A DNA stretch of 64,000 bases, from assembly GCA_030704615.1 (NCBI GenBank), contig CM060731.1:80084756-80148755 (forward strand), given 5' to 3'. A program made the position numbers and the translations under genes. Every line of letters begins with the position of its first letter. The first letter of the stretch is position 1. Positions 55,301-64,000 of the stretch are shown here, in pieces. This stretch comes from Takakia lepidozioides (lineage: Eukaryota > Streptophyta > Takakiopsida > Takakiales > Takakiaceae). The notes under the pieces were generated by a model that saw only the letters and a program-made list of their open reading frames with translations, was not told the DNA's origin and searched no databases.

Positions 55301-55981
55301 GGGCCATGACAAAGAGGCATTTGACCTTTGGGTCATTATACGGTGGACATCCTATGGGTTTTTCCATGTTGAATATATCAGCATCTTTTCCGGATAACCG
55401 CAACTCTTCCAGGTGCGGTTTGAGTTCATCCAGAAGAAACTTGTCCTTGTATGGGTCGACGAGCGCTTTATATTTTTGAAAGAAGATACCGATCGACTTT
55501 GTCAAGTACGACTTATACATATTTTCTACTGTGTCGATAAGAAGTGTGTTTGATTTGTATGCTACAGGGTCGTCTACAGTGAAAAGGTCATAGAGACGTT
55601 TAAGATATATTGACGCTTTCAGATATTTGGGCCATTCGGCACTGAACGTTTGTCTATGCTTCACGCAGTTCTCATTGCTGAATTCCCTGACCTTGTAAAA
55701 CCTTCTTCCAAACAAAGCCAGCCCTATATCCAGGACATTTTCTAACGGTCCAGTGTTCCAAAAGTAGACCTTCAAATGCTTAAGGACCCATTTCAGGAAG
55801 TCGTCCAACCCATTTCGGACTGCAAGCTTGAATTTTCCAACGCACACACGGTAGTCATGGTTTTCCTGACTTTGACCATGACTTCCCTATATTTTTGGAC
55901 CAAATGGGGCTTCACGGAGTCGTTGAAATAACTGCGTGGCTCCGTAATCCTCTGGGTGACTACGTTGGTAAACTTCGTCAT
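55218..55981 (-). pseudogene. FCP1/NIF-like copy C
   Basis: A long reverse frame (55218-55847) carries FKLAVRNGLDDFLKWVLKHL, KVYFWNTGPLENVLDIGL, KSNTLLIDTVENMYKSYL and KDKFLLDELKPHLEELRL, in the order seen in copies A and B. The second Asp of the LLIDD motif is Thr. The preceding segment (55850-55981, TEPRSYFNDSVKPHLVQKYR) lies in another frame, separated by a shift at about 55845, and HAD motif I is not found. Its end passes into the GC-rich block. Presumably a degenerate tandem relative. Confidence 0.62.
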
Positions 55982-56036
55982 GACTACATCATGTCAATTG
56001 ACACACGTCGCTGTGGGGGGGGGTTGGGGATTTAAT

Positions 56037-56068
56037 TTATTGTTATTATAATTACTATAATAATAATA

Positions 56069-56102
<34 letters not shown>
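56037..56102. repeat. AT-rich trinucleotide microsatellite (TAA/TTA)
   Basis: A run of ATAATAAT followed by about twelve ATT units. It lies next to a G9 run at 56015-56023 and separates the FCP1-like copies from the OSB/PPR block. Confidence 0.85.
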
Positions 56103-56103
<1 letters not shown>

Positions 56104-56219
56104 TTTTGTTCAACATGGGACAGTGGCACATTATTAAATAACAAATTTTTGAAATTATATTCTTAGATAAAATATTTATTCGCTCAGATACCAAAACACA
56201 CCCTTGCGGGGAAGGAGAG

Positions 56220-57355
56220 TTTGCCTGAGTGCCTATGCTGAATTGCGTCTGTTACTCTCTGTAATCTAACAAGCATTCACTTTTTTGCCTCTGTTGTCCC
56301 ACCATTGACTGAGGTCAGAAAAGTTCATTCCACAGCTTCTCCTCATCTCTGTTACCTGTTTATAGATACTTTTTAATTGTCACTTTGGCAGTATCATGTC
56401 AAAGTCACTCCAAACTATCTACCATCTACCCATGCAGGTTTCTTGTAGCTATCCTTCCACAGGGAATCATCGGTAATCTAGAGCTTGAAATCCGGTTTTC
56501 TTGGATGATCTAGACCCACACTCTATCGCTGCTCCTTCAGCTATCCATCAGATCATGCATATATCCTTGCATTGCTGTTAGCAGCTGACAATGACAGCCT
56601 ACATTTGTTCCAGCAAACACCCAACTCAACTTACCACACTAGTTCCTATTCTCAATTGCATCTGCTACTCTCTGTAATCCAACAGGCATTTATTTTTTTG
56701 CCTCGGTTGTCCCACCATTGACTGGGGTCAGAAAAGTATTCATTCCACAGCTTCCCCTCATCTCCGTTAACTGTTTTTCGATACTTTCCTGTTGTCACAT
56801 TGGCAATATCATGTCAAAGTCACTCCAAACTAGACTCACTCAACCAGCTAACTTGCAGACATTGAAATTTAGGGCCGGTTCTGATAAGAGGGAAAAACAA
56901 GGTGACATGTGTTGAAGAAGGTGCCTTTATTAGCAGTGCTTGATTTTATCAATTGTGCCGCTACTCCTGCGGCTTCCAGTTCACCATCTACCCATGCAGG
57001 TTTCTTATAGCTAAATCCACAGGTAATCATAGGTAATCATGTGCTTGAAATCCGGCCATCTTGGATGAATCTGGACCCATACTCTATCCCTGCTCTTTCA
57101 GCTATCACTGCTTCTGCACAAATCATGCATACTTCCTTGCCTTGCAGCTGATAATGACAGCCTAGATTTGTTCTAGGAAACACCCAACTCAGCTTTCACA
57201 CTAGTTCCTATGCTGAATTGCGTCTGCCCTCTATAATCTAACAGGCATTAACCTTTTTCCCTCGGTTGTTCCACCATTCCACAACTTCTCCTCGTCTCTG
57301 TGACCTGTTTCTGGATACTTTCCTGTTGTCACATTGGCATCATGTCAAAGTTCAG
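56220..57355 (-). pseudogene. OSB gene fragments, duplicated units
   Basis: Three related units repeat the OSB elements seen at 45.4-46.1 kb. In reverse-strand sense these are the exon block WNE(Y)...DPSQWWDNRG (for example near 56700-56750), the adjoining intron with CAGCAAACACCCAACTCA on the plus strand (56609 and 57174), and the DSLW...PAWVDG block (near 56425-56470 and 56985-57010). Indels and stops occur throughout and no OB fold is seen. It follows the PPR remnant directly on the same strand. Confidence 0.6.
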
Positions 57356-58420
57356 ATCGACATCTAGTATAATTCCAGCTTGGACGATGTTACCACGAAC
57401 CTCTTTGCTATTTTGCAGGGCTGCCAGGCTTGCACACATGTTGCAAATGTAACAAACGCGATATGGTTGCGCTGAAGTATCCCTTCCCACACCACTTGCT
57501 CATAGACCTCTCCAAAGGGCCTCCATCCCGCGCCGCTGTTGTGCATATCCTGGGATCATCGTCCTCCATGCACCCCAATTTGGCATACAAGTCCACAAGG
57601 GCATAGTTCAGAACAACATTTGTTTAATTCCAGCTTGGACGATGTCATCACAAACCCCGTCTTCACTCATTGCCTACTCTAGTTAAGTGCAATTATGGGC
57701 TAGGCTGGTACCACATCTCATTCAGCCATATTATCAAAACAGCCATGTATCCTTGTAGTTGCACCCTGCAACCTTGGCATACATGTCCACTACGGCAACG
57801 TTCAGAATCACATCAGATACAATACCAGCTTTGACAATATCACCGTGGACCTCTGTACCCTTTTTTAGGGCTGCCAGGCGTGCATTTGACATACATATCC
57901 ACCAAGGCGGTGTTTAGAGTGACATCTAGTGGTACAATTCCAGATTTGATAATGGACCTTTGCGTCCTTTCCAGGGCTACCAGGCTCGCATTTGACATAC
58001 ATGTACACCAGGGGAATGTTCAGAATGACATCAGGTACAATTCAAGCTTTGATGATGTCACCATGAACCTCTTGGCCCCTTCAAAGGGCTGCTAGGCTCG
58101 CATATGCATATTAACAAACACAAATGAACATGACTTGGTTTGGCTTTTTCCTTTCCCACATCATTTGTTCTTAGGTTTCCAAAGCCTTACTCCCACACCT
58201 ATGCTACACACACCTTACAATCATGGCAGTCCACAACACCACATCTCATTTAGCCATGTTGTCGAACTCTCCCTTTGCATCAGGCTTGTTGCACCCACAT
58301 TTGGCATACATGTCCACTAGGGCAGTGGTCAGAATGACAACTAGTACTATTTCAGCTTTGACGATGGCACATGGCCAAGAGATATCCCAATATCCCGCTA
58401 CCAATGGGTTCAATGCATAC
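57356..58420 (-). pseudogene. Heavily decayed PPR repeats
   Basis: Translated reverse-strand fragments and their nucleotide signatures match the PPR units at 46-48 kb, for example the complements of VHGDIVKA, the CASLAAL...KGK hinge and MYAKCGC. Frames change every 50-150 bp and many stops occur. It is flanked on both sides by OSB fragments on the same strand, the same arrangement as 45.3-48.8 kb but older. Confidence 0.65.
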
Positions 58421-59510
58421 TCTTGTCACATTGGCAGTATCATGTCAAAGTCACTCCAACTAGATTCACTCAACCAGCTAACTTGCAGAATTGAACATGA
58501 AAATTTAGGGCCGATTCTGATAAGAGGGGAAAATAGGGTGAAATGTGTTTCAGAAGGTGCCTTCATTAGCAGTGCTTGATTTTATCAATTGTGCCGCTGC
58601 TGCTGCGGCTTCCAATTGACCATCTTTCCATGCAGGTTTCTTGTATCTATCCTTCCACAGGGAATCAGAGATAATCTAGAGCTTGAAATCTGGCCCTCTT
58701 CCACACTCTATCCCTGCTCCTTCAGCTATCTATGCCTCTGCACAAAATCATGCATACAACAATCATTCCAGCAAACACCCCCAACCCTACTTATCAACGA
58801 GCAACGAGCTAACTTACATAATTCAATATGCATCTCAAGGCCGAGTCTGATGAGAGGGCAAAACAGGCTGAAATAGGTCGAAGAAGAACCCATAGAGGAT
58901 TTGACCGACCATCAACCCAAAAGGACCTCTTGTGTGTGCTGCTTGTGTCTTGTAGTCAGGTAATGTCGGATTGGTCTGTGAGAACCAGCACGGTGCAGAT
59001 GAGCAGGCAGAGATTGAAACATGGCCTGCTAAGACTAAGCTGACTCTCCCAAGAACCTTGAAACATCAGGAAGAATACCAAATCATGGTACTAACAGGAG
59101 CCAACAGCCCACATTTGCAGGATGGACAAACTTCTTCATATCGTACATTAAGGAAAAGCCACACCTTGCCATTGCGGTTGTCGCACCATCGTGAAGGATC
59201 TTTAAAAATCTCGTGCCAACTCTGCTCCGTGCTGCAAATGAAGGGCCGAGTCTGATGAGAGGGCAAAACAGGCTGAAATAGGTCGAAGAAGAAGGTGCCT
59301 TCACCACATTGTCCTCGACCTTGTGTCATGACCCATGGAGGATTTGACTGACCATGAACCCAAGAGGACCTCTTCAGTGTGCTGCTTGTTTCTGTAGTCA
59401 GGTAATGTCGGATTGGTCTGTGAGAACCACCACGGTGCAGCTGAGCGGGTAGAGATTGAAACACGGCATGCTAAGACCAAGCTGACTCTCCCAAGAACGA
59501 CGAGCTCCCA
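58421..59510 (-). pseudogene. OSB fragments upstream of the PPR remnant
   Basis: Contains units of the PDF-type block. On the reverse strand, GQSNPPWVMTQGRGQCGEG and FFFDLFQPVLPSHQTRP lie near 59240-59360, leading into SWHEIFKDPSRWCDNRNGK near 59160-59215, a well-preserved first half of a PDF motif with one Trp now Cys. A second unit (58840-59060) repeats the flanking sequence, and a third (58430-58750) holds the AAAAAQLIKS and KPAW(K)D-type block. Frames are broken. Confidence 0.62.
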
Positions 59511-59759
59511 GCCAAAACCTCATCGCACACATATCCTAGCGTTTCTAGGGTTGCTTGCTTCAGATGCGAAGGTTGCTCCAACTGCGGCCTCCCATGCATG
59601 TTTGCCTTCCCTCCCGCTTGCTCGCTCTAAGTCCCAGCCCTCTCTCTCTATCTCCCTCCCTCCCGCTCACTCTAATTCTATTCACGGCTACCGTGATGGG
59701 CAACTTTTTAAGTTTTTTAACCTTCTTGCAAACCCTATAAGCAATTTTTTGAATTTGTT

Positions 59760-59960
59760 TTTTAAATATTAAAGGAAGACTCAGGCCCTTGAGGAGGGGG
59801 GGAAATTAACCCCCTTTCATTTGGGCCATGAGACCTACAGGACGATCAACGCCCAAACATATCGTCACGAACAATCCCACACATGGGGTAGGGAAGCGGA
59901 TTTGAACCCCGAACCACCGGGGCGACACACTGTGCACTTCCAGCTGATGTGCTTTTTTCA
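59760..59960 (-). mobile_element. SINE-like, tRNA-related fragment
   Basis: On the reverse strand the sequence runs CATCAGCTGGAAGTGCAC, then CCCGGTGGTTCGGGGTTCAAATCC. GGTTCAAATCC is a good match to the Pol III B box, and the preceding stretch resembles a tRNA D-arm/A-box region at about the right spacing. It is followed by unrelated sequence and a C-rich/G-rich end near 59796-59817, as in plant SINEs. No target-site duplication was defined, and it cannot fold as a functional tRNA. Confidence 0.35.
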
Positions 59961-59999
59961 AATCTTTTGCACTTTGATTTTCTTTAAAAAAAATCATTC

Positions 60000-60417
60000 T
60001 AGTGGTTAGAGTCTCCGACATTTTTTCAAAATATAAATATTGATATATTATATATATAACCAGAAAAGCATGTATCGACACGTGCAGTCATGTAGTGATT
60101 CATCCATGTGATGATCTGGCAGAATGCATTAGAGTGAGAGTCATAAAGTCATATGTCCGTCTAGCAATTTGTACACGTCATTCCAGTGTAGGTATGACCG
60201 TGACTGGTAGTCATATCTGCCATGCCAATATTCGTGGTCAAACATGTTTGACCTGTGTTGCGCAAAGTCCGTAGTCATGCAATCGCATATACACCTTCCC
60301 CGGACCTGCGTTATGACTTCAAAAGGCATCTACGACTTCAAATGGCATTTCTGCCACAAATCTGTCATGACTGCACAGCCATGGGAGTCATAAAAGCCGC
60401 AATATGTTATAGTGAAT
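60000..60417. other. Spacer, nothing recognised
   Basis: Between the SINE-like fragment and the truncated retrotransposon. Short AT-rich tract at the start, then mixed sequence with several TGACTGCA/GTCAT strings. No coding frame or repeat family recognised. Confidence 0.4.
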
Positions 60418-63400
60418 ACTACCTACACTGCTCAGCTTCCCAAGATCGCATGTTTTCCGGGATAGTGGACCTGGCCTCCTGTGGGATGCTCAGTTGCAGC
60501 AGTTAGTGAAGCCTTATGCCGACGAGCGAGAGCGGGCTATGGGTTTTTCCACTGGGACCACGGCGATGCCTTCTCTTTTTGAGGCATCGCGTCGTCAGGT
60601 ATTGGGGCAAGCGATGGATCTCAATTGATTGACCTGGATTATCAACTTTGCTATGGCTGAGCAACGTAGAGTGCGGAGTGCACTTCCCTTGACGGTCTCT
60701 CTTCCTACCGAGACGGTACAGGCAGTGAGTGGTGGCGAGCCGGTGAGGACCACGGGATGTAGACATCCATGGCACACGTGGGAGGTACTCGAGGTTCAGA
60801 GGGAGTTGGCAGCCAAGGCGGCTATGATGGATGAGGTTGGGGATTGAGGAGGTCCTCAAGGATGAGATGATGGGGTAGGGTGAGGCCTTGTCATTGACTG
60901 AGCAGGCAGGGAGTACTGCTCATGAGGTTGCGGCATAGCAACCACGGGACGCGTCTCCTACGTCTAAGTCTGCTGGACTTAAGGTTGCAGTTACGGAGGA
61001 CAATTGGGAGCCTGACATTGGACCCATTGTCACTAGAGGAGAGAGACGACGTATACGGCGGTTCTTGAGGGCTTACAGGAATTGTTTTCCCTTCAGTTTG
61101 AAGGACTTGGGAGCACTAAAGGGTCAGGAAATTCGTATTGAGTTGGCCACGAACACGCAAATCTTTTGGAGACCCTATAGATACAGTGACATGGAGAGGT
61201 TTTTGATTCAGATGAGGACTCGAGATACACATTCTCCACTGGATTCCTCCAAATTTTCATCATTTTTCAGAGTTGTATTTTTTGTAGTTGTTTTTGTATT
61301 GTCAATGATTTCCATGGATGCGCAGCCCAGGGCTGGTTTGGTGGAGCTCTCTGGTGGAGAGTATGCTTCAGCCACAGTGATGCCAGCCAAGAAGGATGTC
61401 TATGGCAATTGGACGGAGAGACATATGTGCGGTGACTATGTAAATCGTCAAACCAAGTCCGATAAGTATGTCATGCCCACACCTGAGGAGATCTTTGGTG
61501 CCATTGGGCATGCCAAGGTCTTTAGCACTGACTTGCGGTCCGGATATCACCAGTTGCCGATCAAGGAGGCGGACAGGCAGAAGACGGCATTCTGGGGGAT
61601 CAATGAGCACGGGAAGGATTGCCTATATCAGTGGTGGTTCTTACCATTCGGCTTAAGAACGCTCCTGCAGAGTTCCAGAGAGTCATGGACATGATTCTAG
61701 CAAGGGTGGACTTTGCTCAGTGCTACATAGATGACATCATCATCTTTAGTGCTATGGTGGAGGAGCACAAGAGACACCTTCAGGTGATGTTTGAGCGCTT
61801 GAGTGCGCACAGATTGAAATTACATCCGGGGAAGTGCAAGTTCTTCCAAAACCAGATTGAGTATCTGCGCCACATGATATATCCTGGAGGATTGGGGGTG
61901 CAGCAGACTAAGGTAGAGGCCATCGCACAGATTCCACGCCCCATGGATGTGAGCTGAGTTCGAGCTTTCATGGGGTTGGCAAACTACTACAACGGTTTGT
62001 CAAGGGATTTAGTATTATTGCAAAGGCTCTAACCAAGGTAGACCAGGAGTGGCAGTGGGAAGATGAGCAAGAGCGAGCTTTTCAGGAGCTCAAGGCGAGG
62101 TTGACCTCGGTGCCCATTTTGAGACGACCTATCAGGGGGCATCCCTTTCAGCTGCATACAGATTGGAGCATGCAAGCTTATGGGGAAGCTTGCATGGTGG
62201 GCACTTATACTCCAGGAGTATGACTTTCAGGTTGTGCATCGACCGAGTTTGGTCAATAGGGATGCGGATGGATTGAGTCGCAATCCATGCACGAGCCAGC
62301 AGGATGACACAGGAGCTCGGTGGCATGGTGAGACAGACGAGGAGATGGTGCCGGAATGGCATGCATCTGTCTTTTTGTGTATCTTGGCATCGGGAGGTCA
62401 GGTTGGACCTACAACAGGGATGACTGTAGACAGAGTGTCTGAGGACCCTGAGGCTAGTGATGAGCCAGGTGGTGCCAGAGATATACATGAGGATTCGGTT
62501 GTGTTGGACTACCTCCGCACTGGAGACACGGCAGCTCGTGTGACTGTCAAGGAGAGGGATCGGATCCTACAACGAGCCAAGAGGTTCAAGTGAGAGGGGA
62601 TACACCTACTTTGAGTGTGGGAGGATGGTCGGGTGAGGATCGTGTCTCACCCAACACAGCGTGTACGATTAGTGCGGCATGCCCATGAGGAGTTGGGGCA
62701 TTTTGGAGTGCAACGCACTCATAGTCTACTGCAGGGGCAGTATTGGTGGCGTGGTATGCACACAGAGGTACAACAGCTTGTGGCTAGGTGCATGGTATGT
62801 GACAGGGTGTGTGCTTCATTCAACGCCCCTACACCATAGTTGCATCCTTTACCCATCATGGGATTGGGCTACAGGTGGAGTCTTGACTTCGCAGGGCCGT
62901 TGCCACTGACGATGCGCCACCACAGATATGTGTTGGTGATGGTGGAGCACTTCTTCAAGAGGATTGAGTTGGTTCCATTGTCTGACAAGGCTAGTGAGGG
63001 GGCTGCGTATGCATTCCTGGATCGTGTGCTTAGCCAATTCGGTGCTCCAGCTGAGGTACTCATGGACCAAGGGAGAGAGTTCTTGGGGGAGTTTCAGGCT
63101 TTGTGTGATAAAGCCTTGATAGACCACCGTACCACTTCTCGGGATTATCCTGAGGCCGATGGCTTGGCAGAGAGAGTGGTGCAGACAGTGTAGAGGGGTT
63201 TGCGCAAGTATGGCTTGCAAAAAGGACACCTAGGAGATTGGGATCTTCAAGTACCTTGGTTAGCCATGGGCTACAGGTTTAGCAAGCAAGCATCACTTGC
63301 CTCCTTCTCACCATATTTCATTCTCTTTGGCCGAGAGCCAGACGTCTATTCGCAGGTAGGCTGCAGTAGTCCTCAACCTTGATGATCCGGATGTATGGAC

Positions 63401-64000
63401 ACAAGCATGTGCCCAGCGGGCAGAGTTGTTAAAGAGGGTCATGCCTATGGCTTTTGAGAACCTTGCTATTGCCCAACACCGAGACACATTGAGGTATGTC
63501 ACTATATGTGGAGGGGGATATCGGCTGGGTGTTTGGCGTTTCCACCCTGGGGACTATGTGTATCTGCAGCAGACAGTGCCTACGACCTTGGATGTCACAG
63601 CATGACGTGTGATTCTAAGGGTCAGGGAGGTGTTGCCTTCAGGACTGTTGATTCTGGAGGGTCGAGATGGCATGGTATAGAGGATAGATCCCAACCTTGC
63701 AGTGGTACCTGCAGGGTTGCATTGCATGCTATGTGGGCAGCTCGTGGTGCCGCCACTATGCTGACCATGTGTGATCGATGCTCAAGAGGTTGGCACATGG
63801 GATGCTTGACACCACCTCTTGAGAGGGTTCCTGATGGAGATTGGTTATGTCCACACTGCTTGGGATAGTGGTAGTGGATATACTAGTGGTAGCTAACAAG
63901 ACATGGGAGGCCAAGCTCATAGGAGTCAATACCCGAGATCTCAAGCTCAAGTTCACAGGTTACAAGACGGCGACTAACGATGGGGCAACTCTTGTACCCG
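60418..64000 (+). mobile_element. Second, 5'-truncated and decayed copy of the methyltransferase retrotransposon
   Basis: Homology to copy 1 begins abruptly at about 60418, inside the methyltransferase domain, and continues to the window end. Readable parts: motif IX DERERAMGF and motif X QVLGQAMD (60510-60630, then a TGA where copy 1 has Cys); the conserved TAG-CAA (60936-60938); RT (61065-61950, YIDD kept); RNase H linker (62180-62593); integrase (62615-63500, H-H-C-C, D and E recognisable); and a PHD finger (about 63735-63868). Many frameshifts and stops (for example 61956, 62591, 63191) make it non-functional. About 100 bp of AT-rich sequence is inserted in RT near 61226-61332, and part of RNase H is deleted near 62170. 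The 3' non-coding region is shared with copy 1 up to the last base, so the element continues outside the window. Confidence 0.88.

Noticed and set aside
59796-59960. A functional tRNA gene suggested by the B-box-like sequence
   Set aside because: No acceptor stem or anticodon arm can be paired; it is better read as a SINE-like remnant.

Overview
The window looks like nuclear DNA of a land plant, probably a seedless one (fern, lycophyte or bryophyte grade). Four things point that way: interrupted genes with clean GT-AG introns; pentatricopeptide-repeat (PPR) sequence of the plant organelle-RNA type; fragments of an OSB-type organellar single-stranded-DNA-binding protein; and large LTR and CACTA transposons. 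The lineage is inferred from PPR style and transposon load, not from a marker gene.

Layout. 1-18 kb is gene-poor; it holds only a candidate two-exon 3' gene end (1511-2113) and an unexplained 233-codon reverse ORF (16015-16716). 18.3-24.1 kb (+) carries the one convincing intact host gene, a five-exon LAX PANICLE2-like nuclear protein with a C-terminal RAWUL-like domain and an EAR-type LxLxL motif. 24.1-27.0 kb is AT-rich spacer with a possible hAT-type MITE.

From 27 kb on, the region is built from repeated pieces. PPR sequence joined to OSB gene pieces occurs three times: 27.0-28.3 plus 39.8-40.9 kb (+), 45.3-48.8 kb (-) and 56.2-59.5 kb (-). The first module is split by an 11.5-kb LTR retrotransposon (28260-39758, reverse strand) flanked by a 4-bp GGGT target duplication. 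A CACTA Tnp2 fragment lies at 41.3-43.2 kb. Three decayed FCP1/NIF-type HAD phosphatase-like copies lie at 50.9-56.0 kb. A second, 5'-truncated and more decayed copy of the same retrotransposon runs from about 60418 to the window end.

The most interesting object is the retrotransposon. Its reverse-strand polyprotein reads Gag - zinc knuckles - aspartic protease - complete C5-cytosine DNA methyltransferase - conserved in-frame UAG - reverse transcriptase - RNase H - integrase - PHD finger. It therefore appears to carry both a DNA-methylation writer and a chromatin-reader module. The writer sits before the UAG, with Gag; the reader sits at the end of the integrase, where chromoviruses carry a chromodomain. 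Copy 1 has intact catalytic motifs but is broken by a 13-bp deletion and three single-G deletions, at least some of which could be assembly errors.
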